Positions 24,559-33,863 of a DNA stretch of 64,000 bases are shown piece after piece. The translations under genes were made by a program, and so were the position numbers. Position 1 is the stretch's first letter. Every line of letters starts with the position of its first letter. The notes beneath the pieces are model-generated. The model searched no databases, was not told the DNA's origin, and saw only the letters and a list, made by a program, of their open reading frames with translations. Origin of the DNA: Ancylobacter amanitiformis (GTDB taxonomy: Bacteria; Pseudomonadota; Alphaproteobacteria; Rhizobiales; Xanthobacteraceae); assembly GCF_030814815.1 (NCBI RefSeq), contig NZ_JAUSVR010000018.1, forward strand, positions 1-64,000, in the 5' to 3' direction.

Positions 24559-26166
24559 TCACGCTTTGCGGATATCGGCGTACTGGGTGAAGCCGGTCTG
24601 CGGGCCGATCACGAAACCGGAAACGCCCTTGCCCATCACCGCCGACGCGATCTTCTGCAGCAGCATGGCGAAGGGCGCGCGCTCGGCGAATTTCAGCTGC
24701 ATCTCGCGATACATCGCCATGCGCTTGGTATTGTCGCGTTCCTTGCTGGCCGCGAGCGACATGTCGTTCAGCTCCTTGTCGACATAGTGGCTGCGCCACG
24801 CCATGAGCCTGAGCTTGCCGTCGTCGCTGTCGTCCGGATTTTCGCAGAATGCCTGGCTATTGGAATAGGGGTCGAAATAGTCGGTGCCCCAGGGCAGCAG
24901 CGCCAGCTGGTGGCCGCGCTTGCGGGACTTCGTCATGACCTGGCGCATCTCGCCGGACACCAACGTCACCTTGATCCCGATATCGGCGAGGTCGGCCTGC
25001 ACCGCCTGTCCGATATCGGCATAGGGCGCGGAGGAGGGCACGTCCATGGTGACTTCGAAGCCGTTGGCGAAGCCGGCTTCCGCCAGCAGTTGCTTGGCCT
25101 TCGCGACATCTTTCTTGAACAGGCGGTCGGTCATTCCCCCCGGCAGACCCGGTGGCAGGAACCCCTGCGCGACCGAATACATGTTCGGCGTGATGTTCAT
25201 GGCGATGCCGTCATAGTCGATCGCCCATTTGATCGCCTGATGAACCTGGGTCTTCTGCAGTTCCGGCATGGACTGGTTCATCGTCACATAGACGGAAACC
25301 GCCTGCCCGGAGGAGACGACCGTGAGGTCCTTGTCCGCGCGCGCCTTCTTCAGCAGGTCCGGCGTCAGGTTGCGGGCGATGTCGGCATCGCCCTTCTGCA
25401 GCATCAGCAGCTGGGCCGACGGATCGGGCACATGGCGGATGAAGATCCGGCGCGGCTGGTCCGGCTTGCCGGAATGCGGATTGGCGTCGAGCGTGACATG
25501 GTCGCTCGCCACCCATTCCACCATCTGGTAGCCGCCCGCGCCGGCGGAGTGCACCTTGAGCCAGCCATTGCCCATGTCGCCATCGACCTCGTGGGCGAGC
25601 GCCGTCGCCTTCTCCACCACGCCGCCGATCGGCGCGGTGAGGCAGAACAGCAGGAAGCTCGGCGCGACGGCGGTCGGCAGCTTCATCACCAGCGTCGTGT
25701 CGTCCGTCGCCTTGATGAGGTCGTCGACATTGCCCTTGGTATAGCCGAACTGCGCGAGAATGAACGCCGGCTGCTTGTCGAGCTTGATGGCGCGCTGGAA
25801 GGAGAAGGCGGCGTCTTCCGCGGTCACGGCCTTGCCGGACGCAAACCTGGCATCCGTCTTCAGCTTGAAGACGAAAATGGTGCCGTCCTCGCTGACGGTC
25901 CAGGATTCCGCGAGATCGCCGACGACCTTGGTGTTGTCCGCAAGGTCCGGCGAGACCAGACCGCGATAAAGGTTGGGCACCACTTCGAGATTGGTGATCT
26001 CGTAGGCTTCGGCCGGGTCGAAGCCGCTGACCAGATCGTCGATCTGCTTGGCCATGACGACGACGCCCTTGGGCGTGCCGGCCATGACCGCGCTGGTCCT
26101 GAAGACTTCCGAGGCGAGAATTGGACTGGCAGCGGTGAGAGTCAGCAAGGTACGGCGCGTCAACAT
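24559..26166 (-). CDS. ABC transporter substrate-binding protein, peptide/opine family (second system)
   Basis: A 535-residue periplasmic receptor. The N-terminus MLTRRTLLTLTAASPILAS has an RR pair followed by a hydrophobic stretch, which could be a Tat-type or ordinary Sec signal. Then come VVVMAKQIDDLVSGFDPAEAY, FVFKLKTDARFASGKAVT and AEDAAFSFQRAI, the usual SBP_bac_5 landmarks. It is a paralogue of the receptor at 3870, with the same IDD(I/L)V opening and similar length, but clearly diverged, so the two systems likely take related but different ligands. A regulatory region with its own candidate operators lies directly upstream. Confidence 0.92.
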   Translation of the reverse strand: MLTRRTLLTLTAASPILASEVFRTSAVMAGTPKGVVVMAKQIDDLVSGFDPAEAYEITNLEVVPNLYRGLVSPDLADNTKVVGDLAESWTVSEDGTIFVFKLKTDARFASGKAVTAEDAAFSFQRAIKLDKQPAFILAQFGYTKGNVDDLIKATDDTTLVMKLPTAVAPSFLLFCLTAPIGGVVEKATALAHEVDGDMGNGWLKVHSAGAGGYQMVEWVASDHVTLDANPHSGKPDQPRRIFIRHVPDPSAQLLMLQKGDADIARNLTPDLLKKARADKDLTVVSSGQAVSVYVTMNQSMPELQKTQVHQAIKWAIDYDGIAMNITPNMYSVAQGFLPPGLPGGMTDRLFKKDVAKAKQLLAEAGFANGFEVTMDVPSSAPYADIGQAVQADLADIGIKVTLVSGEMRQVMTKSRKRGHQLALLPWGTDYFDPYSNSQAFCENPDDSDDGKLRLMAWRSHYVDKELNDMSLAASKERDNTKRMAMYREMQLKFAERAPFAMLLQKIASAVMGKGVSGFVIGPQTGFTQYADIRKA

Positions 26167-26235
26167 GTTAGTGTTCCCGTCTCTGTTTGAAGGGATTCAA
26201 CCACGTCGGAATGCCGGCGTGAAGGTCCGGAATGA

Positions 26236-26248
26236 TCATAATTTATGA
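26236..26248. promoter_or_regulatory. Perfect palindrome TCATAATTTATGA
   Basis: Six-base arms around one central base, 70 bp upstream of the binding-protein start. A likely operator or part of an AT-rich promoter. Confidence 0.4.
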
Positions 26249-26252
26249 AATA

Positions 26253-26272
26253 CGAACTTTTGTTTGCTTATA
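26253..26272. promoter_or_regulatory. Candidate GAAC-N4-GTT operator
   Basis: CGAACTTTTGTTTGCTTATA resembles the sequence at 35550-35569 (CGAACTTTTATTCATTATGC): the first eight bases are identical and the TT..TTAT part follows. Both precede genes that would be controlled together, which makes an IclR-type operator plausible. Confidence 0.4.
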
Positions 26273-26449
26273 CGATGGGCATGGCGCCCCCCTGAGGGCA
26301 CCCGGAAAACCATGCGCCAATTGGCTTCTGGCCTGCCTTCCCACGCGCACTCACTGGCGCGTCTCCGGTAGGCCAGCCCTGTCGAAGCGCTGGATATTCT
26401 GCGAGAAAAGGCAGACGCTTAGAGAGCCCGCCGCCGCCAGATCGATCCG

Positions 26450-27811
26450 TCAGGCGAGGCCGACATCGGCGGCGAAACGCAGGATCGCCCGCTCCAACCC
26501 CTCGACGATCATGTTCACTTCCGCCCGACCGGCGGTGAGCGGAGGGCCGAACTCGACGACCTGATAGGTGCGCACCAGAACACCTTCGTCGCGCATGTAG
26601 TTCGTCATGCGAACCGTCATCTGGTCTTGCGGACGGAAAGGCTCGCGCGTCTGCTTGTCGCGTACCAGTTCCACGCAGGCCAGCAGGCCGCGTCCGCGCA
26701 CATCGCCGACCAGCGGCAGCTTGCGCAGCGATTCCAGCCCGTCCAGCAGGTACCGGCCCATGTCGCGCGAATTCTCGACTAGCTTCTCGCGCTGCACGAT
26801 CTCGATGTTCTTCAGTGCGGCCGCCGCCGCCACCGCATGGCCGCCGAAGCTCAGGACATGGTTCAGCCCGGCCTCGCGCCCGCTCGCCTGCTCGAAACGG
26901 GCGGAGACGCGCGTGCTGGCAATGGCGGCGCCCATCGGCACATAGCCGCTGGTCAACCCCTTCGCCACGGTCATGATGTCCGGCACCACGCCCCACTGCT
27001 CGCAGGCGAACATGCTGCCGGTGCGGCCGAAGCCGTTGATGACCTCGTCGATGATCAGCAGCACGCCATATTTGTCGGCGATCGCGCGCAGCATCGGCAG
27101 GTAGTCGTCCGGCGCCGGATAGATGCTGGCGGCGGCAGGCACGGGTTCAGCGATGATGGCGGCGACCGTCTCCGGGCCCTCGTGCAGGATGGCCTTCTCG
27201 ATCATGCTGGCGCAGAGCGTGTTGCAGCCCGGGCGCGACAGGCCATACTCGCAGCGATAACAATTATTGTGCGGGACATGCACGCAGCCCGGCACCAGCG
27301 GGCCGAAGATCTTGTTATTGAAGTCGTGGCTCGCGCCGCTGATGCTCATCGCATACTGGGTTGAGCCATGATAGGAGCCGCGCCGGCTGATGATCTTGGT
27401 GCGCTTCTGGTCGCCGCCGAGCCAGTGATACTGCTTGGCGATCTTCACCGCCGTCTCGACCGCTTCGGATCCGCCGGAGGTGAAGAACACCCGGTCCAGG
27501 TCCCCGGGCGCCAGATCCGCGACCACGCCGGCCAGCTTCACCGTCGCCGGCGCCACGAAATTATAGGGCGAGACATAGGCGAGTTCGCGAGCCTGCTCGG
27601 CCATGGCATCGGCGATCTCCCCGCGCCCGTGACCGACATTGGTGACAAACGCCCCGCCGGAAAGACCGTCCAGGTAGCGCCGCCCGTCTTCGTCGATGAG
27701 ATAGCAGCCTTCGCCCTTGCTGAAGACCGTCAGGCCCCCTTCCGCGCGAAGGGATTGCGGGCTCGTGGCATGGAACCAGACATGTTTGAGGGCTTCGGCG
27801 GCTACGGTCAT
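26450..27811 (-). CDS. Class III aminotransferase (omega-transaminase type)
   Basis: A 453-residue PLP aminotransferase. Seen: EGCYLIDEDGRRYLDGLSGG, the cofactor loop FFTSGGSEAVETAVKIAKQY, LLIIDEVINGFGRTGSMFAC with the PLP aspartate, and VAKGLTSGYVPMGAAI with the Schiff-base lysine. A cysteine-rich stretch NNCYRCEYGLSRPGCNTLC near the middle is characteristic of the aspartate-aminotransferase-family proteins found beside opine/amine operons. It follows soxG by 42 bp. It probably transfers an amino group from an omega-amino compound or beta-amino acid to pyruvate or 2-oxoglutarate. Confidence 0.9.
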   Translation of the reverse strand: MTVAAEALKHVWFHATSPQSLRAEGGLTVFSKGEGCYLIDEDGRRYLDGLSGGAFVTNVGHGRGEIADAMAEQARELAYVSPYNFVAPATVKLAGVVADLAPGDLDRVFFTSGGSEAVETAVKIAKQYHWLGGDQKRTKIISRRGSYHGSTQYAMSISGASHDFNNKIFGPLVPGCVHVPHNNCYRCEYGLSRPGCNTLCASMIEKAILHEGPETVAAIIAEPVPAAASIYPAPDDYLPMLRAIADKYGVLLIIDEVINGFGRTGSMFACEQWGVVPDIMTVAKGLTSGYVPMGAAIASTRVSARFEQASGREAGLNHVLSFGGHAVAAAAALKNIEIVQREKLVENSRDMGRYLLDGLESLRKLPLVGDVRGRGLLACVELVRDKQTREPFRPQDQMTVRMTNYMRDEGVLVRTYQVVEFGPPLTAGRAEVNMIVEGLERAILRFAADVGLA

Positions 27812-27853
27812 GGATGCGCTCCCTTATGACCCGTTTGTTCAGAAGATCAGTCG

Positions 27854-28393
27854 TTATCGCGAGGTCTCGGGAACGGCGCCGATCCCGGCCGCCGTCGTTC
27901 CCGCGCCGGATGACAGCCCCGCGTTATGCCGGGTGGTCTCCAGCCAGGCCATCAGCCAATCCGTATAGCTGGTGGCCACGAACAGCATGTAGCCGCCCCC
28001 CTTGAGGGCGAGCAGCAGGACGGGAACGCGGGCGCACAGCGTCGCCGCGACCCGGCCGGTGGGGAACCGGCGTGGGTCGAGGTCAAGCTCGACGCCCCGC
28101 TCCAGCACGGCCCGCGCGCCTGCTCCCCCAAGGGAAATGGGCTGCCAGGCGTGGCTGACGTCGACCAACCGCCCCCCTGCCATGGCGAGGGCGGCGAGGG
28201 CGCTAGGCTCCCGCCAGCGCGACATGTCGGCGGCCCGGACCAGCCGGCGTTCGGGCGATAGCACGAGGATGTCGGCGCCGTCGGCGAGGCCGCGCAGCAT
28301 GTCGGACAGGCCGGCGCTCCACGCGTCCTCGCGGCCCGCCACCTCGATGAGCGCGGTCGGCGGTCGGCGGGCGATATGACAGCCATCAGCCAC
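27854..28393 (-). CDS. soxG: Sarcosine-oxidase-type gamma subunit
   Basis: A 179-residue protein matching heterotetrameric sarcosine oxidase gamma in size and position. It contains ADILVLSPERRLVRA, VDVSHAWQPISLGGAGARAVLERG and a C-terminal FVATSYTDWLMAWLE, the GcvT-like pattern of this subunit. It overlaps the alpha-subunit gene by 8 bp. Gamma has no cofactor of its own and stabilises the alpha-beta complex. Confidence 0.85.
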   Translation of the reverse strand: MADGCHIARRPPTALIEVAGREDAWSAGLSDMLRGLADGADILVLSPERRLVRAADMSRWREPSALAALAMAGGRLVDVSHAWQPISLGGAGARAVLERGVELDLDPRRFPTGRVAATLCARVPVLLLALKGGGYMLFVATSYTDWLMAWLETTRHNAGLSSGAGTTAAGIGAVPETSR

Positions 28394-31310
28394 GGAGCCT
28401 CTCCCCGTCCGGATCGATGAATACGGGATTGCAGATCGTCACCGGCACCATCTCGTTGGTCAGCGGCGAGGCCGCTATGCGCGTTTCGCCCATGGCCGCC
28501 CGCCCGCCCGCGACCAGCGCCAGCGCGATCCAGCGATCGAGCGCGGGGCTGAAGGTGACCGAGGTCACATGCCCGTCCAGCGGCACGGGGACGGGCATGG
28601 CGGGATCGCGCACGATCTGCGCGCCGCGCGGAATGGCCTGGGCGCGATCGACCGCCATGAGGCCGACGAGCTGCTTGCGGTCGCTCGCCGTGAAGGCCGG
28701 GCGCCCGAGCGAACGCCGGCCGATGAACTCCTTCTTGCGGCTGATCATCCGCCCCAGGCCGAGATCGTCGGGAAGCGTGCGGCCGTCGGCCTCGAAGCCC
28801 GGCACGAACAGCCCTTTCTCGATGCGCAGCGTCATCATGGCTTCCGTGCCATAGGGCATCAGCCCGAAGGCGTCGCCGGCGGCGGCGATCGTCGTCCACA
28901 TGGCGTGCGCGTCGCCGGAAGCGGTGTAGATCTCGTAGGCCCGTTCGCCCGAGAAGCTGACCCTCAGGACACGGGCCTCGATCCCGGCGAGCCGGCCTTC
29001 CGCCACGCTCATGAAGGGCAGGGCGGCGTTGTCCACCGCGAAGTCGGGATCGAGAGCCGCCAGCAGTTCGCGCGCGCGCGGACCGGCGATCGCCATGGCC
29101 CCCCATTGTTCCGTCACCGGCGTGATCGTGACATCGAGATCGGGCAGGTCGACCTGCCGGGCGCGCTCGAGATGCGCCAGGATCCGCTCGGCATTGCCGG
29201 TAGTGGTGGTCATGAACCAGCGGTCGGCGCTCAGCCGGGTGGTGGTGCCGTCATCCATCACCGCGCCGTCCTCGCGCAGCATCACGCCGTAGCGACAGCG
29301 ACCGGGCTGGAGGGTCGACCAGCCATTGATGTAGACGTGATCGAGCAGCCGCGACACGTCCGGCCCCTGCAGATCGATCTTTCCAAGCGTCGAGACATCG
29401 GTGATGCCGACATGGCGGCGGACATTGCCCGCCTCGCGGATGACCGCCTCCATCTCGCTTTCACCGGGGCGCCGGTAGAGTTGGGGCCGGCGCCAGCTGC
29501 CGACATTGGCGAGGACAGCGCCCTGCTCTTCGTGCCATCCGTGCATCGGCGTCGTGCGCGCCGGGCTGAAGAGGGCGCCGACGAAGGGCCCGGCCATGGC
29601 TCCGAAGGTGACGGGCGAGAAGGGCGGACGCGGCCGGCTGTTGCCGATCGCCGCCGCAGGCTTTCCTTGGGCGGCGGCGATGAGGTCGACGCCGTTCAGG
29701 CCGACCAGCTTGCCCTGGTCGGTCCCCATGCCCAGTGTCGTGTAGCGCTTGACATGCTCGATGGAACGATAGCCTTCCCGCACCGCGAGGCCGAGATCGG
29801 CCGCCGTCACGTCGTTCTGAAGATCGACGAACTGCTTCGCGGCCGTGTTCACGGGAGCGAGCGGCGCCGGCGCTGCGCCTGACGGCAGAGTGTATGTGTT
29901 GCCCGCCGCGACGGCACGCGCGGAGGCGAGGCAATCGGCCATCTCGAACAGGCCTGCGCAAGCGCCCGCCGCCGCCATGCCGGTGGAAACGCGCCCATCC
30001 CAGGATTGCGCATCCGGCACGAGGGCGCCGATGCGCTCCTCATGGCGCAACCGGCCGCCGGCATGGGTGAACAGATGTGCCGCCGGGCTCCAGCCGCCCG
30101 CGGTGAGGATGAGATCGCAGGGCAACGACATCGCAGCCGCAGGTTGGCCGACCGGATGCACGACGCAGCCGGTCACGCGACGGCGTCCCGTGCTGTGCGC
30201 AATCATGTGGCCCGGCAGATGCCGGATTCCCGCCGCCCGGCACCGGGCGGTCCGTTCATCGTCGACCGCCGCGCGCGCATCGACGATCGCCTCTATGGCG
30301 ACCCCGGCGCTGTGCAGATCGAACGCGGCCTCATAGCCGCCGTCATTGTTGACGTAGAGCACGCAACGGCGCCCCGGCACGGCGGCGTGCCGATGGAGAT
30401 AGGCCTGCGCGGCGCTGGCCAGCATGACCCCCGGCCGGTCATTGGCGCCGAACAGCAAGGGTCGCTCGAACGCGCCCGTGGCGAGGATGATGCGGTCGGC
30501 ATCGACCATCCAGCGGCGGAGCCGTACCGGGCCCGAGACTTCCTCGATGAGACAGACCCGATTGCCGTCGTAATGGCCATAGGCAGTGCTGCGCGGAAGA
30601 AGCGTGACCTTTCCGCTCGTCCTCAGGAGCGCCACGACGCCCGCCACCCAGTCGCCATAGGGCTGGCCCTCGACACGGGCGGTCTCCACGGTGCCGAGGC
30701 CACCGAACGCCTCCTGCTCGTCGACGATGAGAATGCTCTCGACATGGACCAGCGCCGCCGCCGCCGCTGCGAGGCCCGTGACGCCGGCGCCGATCACCAG
30801 GAGGTGGGTGTGACGATGCACGGTCTCGTAGGCGTCGGGATCCGGCTCCGCCGGTGCCCGGCCCATGCCCGCGGCGCCCCGGATAAGCTTTTCGTAGAGC
30901 GGCCAGGCGGAGACCGGCCATTTGAAGGTCTTGTAGTAGAAGCCGGATGGGATCAGTGGTGCGATGAGGTCGTTGACCGCCATCAGGTCGAAGCCGACCG
31001 ACGGCCAGCAGTTCTGGCTTCGCGCCACCAGCCCCGGCACCAGCCGAACCTGCGTCGCCTTCACGTTCGGCTCGCGCCGGGCGCCTTCCCCCACCTCGAC
31101 GAGTGCGTTGGGCTCATCCGCGCCATAGGCGACAAGGCCGCGCGGGCGGTGATACTTGAAGCTGCGGGCCAGAATATCGACGCCGTTGGCGATGAGGGCG
31201 GAGGCTAGCGTGTCGCCCTCATAGCCGACAAAACGGCGCCCGTTGAAGCTGAATTCGATCGGCTGGGCACGGTCGATCCGTCCGCCCGTCGCTGCGCGCC
31301 AGCCACTCAT
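28386..31310 (-). CDS. soxA: Sarcosine-oxidase-type alpha subunit
   Basis: A 974-residue subunit with the full expected layout: an N-terminal ferredoxin-like part (FNGRRFVGYEGDTLASALIA, SFKYHRPRG), the dinucleotide-binding LLVIGAGVTGLAAAAAAL, a middle dehydrogenase domain with ILATGAFERPLLFGANDRPG, and a C-terminal GcvT/tetrahydrofolate domain (VGITDVSTLGKIDLQGPD). The ATG at 31310 overlaps the soxD stop (ATGA). In sarcosine oxidase it passes the methyl carbon to folate; N-methylglutamate dehydrogenase large subunits share this architecture, so the N-alkyl substrate is open. Confidence 0.92.
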   Translation of the reverse strand: MSGWRAATGGRIDRAQPIEFSFNGRRFVGYEGDTLASALIANGVDILARSFKYHRPRGLVAYGADEPNALVEVGEGARREPNVKATQVRLVPGLVARSQNCWPSVGFDLMAVNDLIAPLIPSGFYYKTFKWPVSAWPLYEKLIRGAAGMGRAPAEPDPDAYETVHRHTHLLVIGAGVTGLAAAAAALVHVESILIVDEQEAFGGLGTVETARVEGQPYGDWVAGVVALLRTSGKVTLLPRSTAYGHYDGNRVCLIEEVSGPVRLRRWMVDADRIILATGAFERPLLFGANDRPGVMLASAAQAYLHRHAAVPGRRCVLYVNNDGGYEAAFDLHSAGVAIEAIVDARAAVDDERTARCRAAGIRHLPGHMIAHSTGRRRVTGCVVHPVGQPAAAMSLPCDLILTAGGWSPAAHLFTHAGGRLRHEERIGALVPDAQSWDGRVSTGMAAAGACAGLFEMADCLASARAVAAGNTYTLPSGAAPAPLAPVNTAAKQFVDLQNDVTAADLGLAVREGYRSIEHVKRYTTLGMGTDQGKLVGLNGVDLIAAAQGKPAAAIGNSRPRPPFSPVTFGAMAGPFVGALFSPARTTPMHGWHEEQGAVLANVGSWRRPQLYRRPGESEMEAVIREAGNVRRHVGITDVSTLGKIDLQGPDVSRLLDHVYINGWSTLQPGRCRYGVMLREDGAVMDDGTTTRLSADRWFMTTTTGNAERILAHLERARQVDLPDLDVTITPVTEQWGAMAIAGPRARELLAALDPDFAVDNAALPFMSVAEGRLAGIEARVLRVSFSGERAYEIYTASGDAHAMWTTIAAAGDAFGLMPYGTEAMMTLRIEKGLFVPGFEADGRTLPDDLGLGRMISRKKEFIGRRSLGRPAFTASDRKQLVGLMAVDRAQAIPRGAQIVRDPAMPVPVPLDGHVTSVTFSPALDRWIALALVAGGRAAMGETRIAASPLTNEMVPVTICNPVFIDPDGERLRG

Positions 31311-31570
31311 GCCCCGGCCTCGCTCAGGAAATCGTTGGTGCGGGTGTCCCGGCGGGCGACGAACCAGCGCCGGCAACCGGCCGCGTGGAACCACAATTCG
31401 CGGTGCGCGCCTGCCGGATTGTCGCGACGATAGACATAATCGTTCCATTCCGCGTCCGGTGCGGAAGGTGCATCGAGAGGAAGCGAGGCGACTGGCCGCG
31501 AGAGGTCGGCGCCTCCATAACTGAATTCGGCCATCGCGCGCGGGCCGCAACAGGGGCAGGGAATGCGCAT
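31307..31570 (-). CDS. soxD: Sarcosine-oxidase-type delta subunit
   Basis: An 87-residue zinc protein with IPCPCCGPRAMAEFSYGG at the N-terminus and LWFHAAGCRRWF further on; Cys5, Cys8, the His and Cys of FHAAGC match the Zn ligands of SoxD. It ends FLSEAGA. It lies between soxB and soxA as usual. Confidence 0.93.
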   Translation of the reverse strand: MRIPCPCCGPRAMAEFSYGGADLSRPVASLPLDAPSAPDAEWNDYVYRRDNPAGAHRELWFHAAGCRRWFVARRDTRTNDFLSEAGA

Positions 31571-31573
31571 GGA

Positions 31574-32830
31574 TCAATGCATCCAGGGGCTGGAGCCGGA
31601 GCCGCGTTCGTCGAGCAGGTCGCCCGCGTCGAAGCGTTCCAGCGTGAAGCGGGTGGCAACCGGGTGAGGCTGGTCGGTCGCCACGAGATGCGCCAGCGCC
31701 GTGCCGGCGGCTGGCGTGCCCTTGAAGCCGCCATAGCACCAGCCACCGTTGAGATAGAGACCCGCCACGGGAAGCCGCGTGATGATCGGGCTGCCATCCA
31801 TGGACATGTCGACCGTGCCGCCCCAGCTGCGCATCATTCGCAGGCGACGGATCGCGGGAAAAAGCGCCACTGCGGACTCGACGACATGGTCCAGCGTATG
31901 CGGGTCGCCGCGCTGGGCATAGGAGTTGCTGCCGTCAATGTCGCCTCCCATCACCAGTTCGCCCTTGTCGGACTGGTTGATATAAACGTGCAAGGCCCCG
32001 GAGACGGCCACCACGTCCAGCATCGGCTTTACCGGCTCGGAAACCAGTGCCTGCAGGACATGGCTTTCCATCGGCAGCCTCAAACCCGCCATGGCGGCGA
32101 GCCGGCCAGAATCGCCGGCGACGCAGATCGCCACCTTGTCGGCGGAAATCAGCCCGCGCGTCGTCTCCACGCCGGTGACACGGTCACCCTCACGGCGCAG
32201 CGCCGTCACCTCGCAGTTCTGGATGATGTCGACGCCGCGTGCATCGGCGGCACGGGCATAGCCCCAGGCCACCGCATCGTGCCGGGCGGTGCCGCCGCGC
32301 TTCTGGATCAGCCCGCCAAGGATGGGAAAGCGCGCCTGCGGCGACAGGTCGAGCCCCGGCATCAGCCGGCCGAGATCGTCGCGCGACAGCAACTCGGCAT
32401 CGACGCCATTCAGCCGCATCGCATTGCCGCGCCGGTGCAGGGCCGAGACTTCGGCGTTGCTGTGCGCGATGTTCACCATGCCGCGCTGGCTGAACATCAC
32501 GTTGAAGTTCAGATCGGCGCTGAGCCCCTCCCACAGCTTCAGGGAGTGCTCGTAGAAGTGCGAATTGGCCGTGAGAAGGTAGTTGGAGCGTACGATGGCG
32601 GTGTTGCGCCCGGTGTTTCCGCCGCCGATCCACCCCTTTTCCAGCACCGCGACATCGGTGATGCCGTAGGTTTTGGCGAGATAATAGGCCGTTGCAAGCC
32701 CATGTCCGCCACCACCGATGATGACCACCTGATAGCGCGCGCGTGGCTCCGGCGCGCGCCAGGCGGCCGGCCAGGAACGGTGGCCCGTGAGCGCCTGACG
32801 GGCCAGCGAGAGGGCGGAATAGCCGGTCAC
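31574..32830 (-). CDS. soxB: Sarcosine-oxidase-type beta subunit (FAD/FMN amine oxidase)
   Basis: A 418-residue flavin subunit carrying the amine-oxidising site. The FAD motif VVIIGGGGHGLATAYYLAK, then VLEKGWIGGGNTGRNTAIVR and SNYLL, FSQRGMVNIAHS, and the C-terminal LYLNGGWCYGGFKGTPAAG are standard for SoxB. GTG at 32830 overlaps the upstream stop (GTGA) and gives the normal N-terminus TGYSALSLARQAL. The usual neighbours glyA and purU are missing here; instead a desulfhydrase-like enzyme and an aldehyde dehydrogenase precede it. An N-methyl or other secondary amine is the probable substrate class. Confidence 0.92.
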   Translation of the reverse strand: MTGYSALSLARQALTGHRSWPAAWRAPEPRARYQVVIIGGGGHGLATAYYLAKTYGITDVAVLEKGWIGGGNTGRNTAIVRSNYLLTANSHFYEHSLKLWEGLSADLNFNVMFSQRGMVNIAHSNAEVSALHRRGNAMRLNGVDAELLSRDDLGRLMPGLDLSPQARFPILGGLIQKRGGTARHDAVAWGYARAADARGVDIIQNCEVTALRREGDRVTGVETTRGLISADKVAICVAGDSGRLAAMAGLRLPMESHVLQALVSEPVKPMLDVVAVSGALHVYINQSDKGELVMGGDIDGSNSYAQRGDPHTLDHVVESAVALFPAIRRLRMMRSWGGTVDMSMDGSPIITRLPVAGLYLNGGWCYGGFKGTPAAGTALAHLVATDQPHPVATRFTLERFDAGDLLDERGSGSSPWMH

Positions 32831-33861
32831 GCCGCGATGTCCGGCAGCAGGACGGCGGGGTCGTAGGCGAAGAGGGCGGGCGAGCCTCCGGTGTGAAGGA
32901 AAATCACCGTCTCCTGCCTGCCGATGCAACCGCTGCGGATCTGGTCGATCAACCCGGCCAGGCACTTGGCCGAATAGACCGGGTCAACGAACACGCCCTC
33001 CAGTCGCGCGAGAAGGTGGATCGCCTCGCGTGCCGCTTCCGTCGGCGCGCCGTAATCGGCGCCGATCTGGTCGTCGATCAAGGTCAACGCCTGCGCCGCC
33101 GGCACATGCGGCAGACCCAGCACCTCGCGCGCCTCCATCGTCTCCGCCGTCACCTTGTCGAGGAGATAGTCGGTCCTGCGGCTGACGCTGACGCCGGTGA
33201 CGTGGTATCCGGGGTTCAGGTTGCACTCGCCGAGCGCGAGGCCGGAATAGGTGCCGCCCGAGCCGACGGCGACGAAGAGGTGCTCCGGCGCGATGTCGTT
33301 CTCGGCGAACTGCGTCATCATCTCGGCGGTCGCCATGATGTAGCCGGCCATGCCCTGCGGGTTGGAGCCGCCCAGCGGCATGATCATCGCCCGGCGCCCC
33401 TCGCGCGCGAGCCGCGCGGCAAGATCCTCGATCACCGTTCCGAAATCCCAGCGCGGTTCGGTCTCGACCAGATGGACCTGCGCGCCGAGCAGGTAATCGA
33501 GCAACAGGTTGCCGCAGATCGGATGCGGCTCTCCCGGCACGCCGCCCAGCACCAGCTCGATGCGCAGGCCCGCCCGCGCGCCCATGGCGGCGGCGATCCG
33601 GGCGAGATTCGACTGGTAGCCGCCGCACACGATGACGGTATCGTAGCCCTCGGCGACGGCCCGTCCCAGGATGAATTCCAGCTTGCGGACCTTGTTACCA
33701 CCAAGGCCGGCGGCGGTGAGATCGTCCCGCTTGATGAAAATGCGCGGACCGCCCAGATGGCGGGAGAGGGCATGCGCCTCTTCCAGCGGGGTGGGGCCAT
33801 ACATGGCGCGCAGGCGAGGCAGGGTTTCGAGGCGAGAGACGATGTCGGCGGCAGTGGACAT
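32827..33861 (-). CDS. D-cysteine desulfhydrase / ACC deaminase family PLP enzyme
   Basis: A 344-residue fold-type II PLP enzyme. The cofactor lysine is in AAGLGGNKVRKLEFIL (about residue 50), followed by VIVCGGYQSNLARIAAAMGA and the phosphate-binding VAVGSGGTYSGLALG. The C-terminal VIFLHTGGSPALFAYD is typical. Members split D-cysteine, D-serine-like or cyclopropane amino acids to a 2-oxo acid and ammonia. The ATG at 33861 begins MSTAADIVSRLETLPRL; it is 2 bp from the aldehyde dehydrogenase stop, and its end overlaps soxB. Substrate uncertain; a 3-substituted amino acid is plausible. Confidence 0.88.
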   Translation of the reverse strand: MSTAADIVSRLETLPRLRAMYGPTPLEEAHALSRHLGGPRIFIKRDDLTAAGLGGNKVRKLEFILGRAVAEGYDTVIVCGGYQSNLARIAAAMGARAGLRIELVLGGVPGEPHPICGNLLLDYLLGAQVHLVETEPRWDFGTVIEDLAARLAREGRRAMIMPLGGSNPQGMAGYIMATAEMMTQFAENDIAPEHLFVAVGSGGTYSGLALGECNLNPGYHVTGVSVSRRTDYLLDKVTAETMEAREVLGLPHVPAAQALTLIDDQIGADYGAPTEAAREAIHLLARLEGVFVDPVYSAKCLAGLIDQIRSGCIGRQETVIFLHTGGSPALFAYDPAVLLPDIAA

Positions 33862-33863
33862 TT

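Larger units (their letters stand above)
26167..26449. promoter_or_regulatory. Internal control region before the second transporter
   Basis: A 283-bp gap within the leftward gene series. It contains a perfect 13-bp palindrome (26236-26248) and a GAAC-N4-GTT sequence (26254-26264) resembling sites in the 35.3-35.7 kb control region. This suggests a second promoter for the transporter/ggt half of the operon. Confidence 0.5.
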
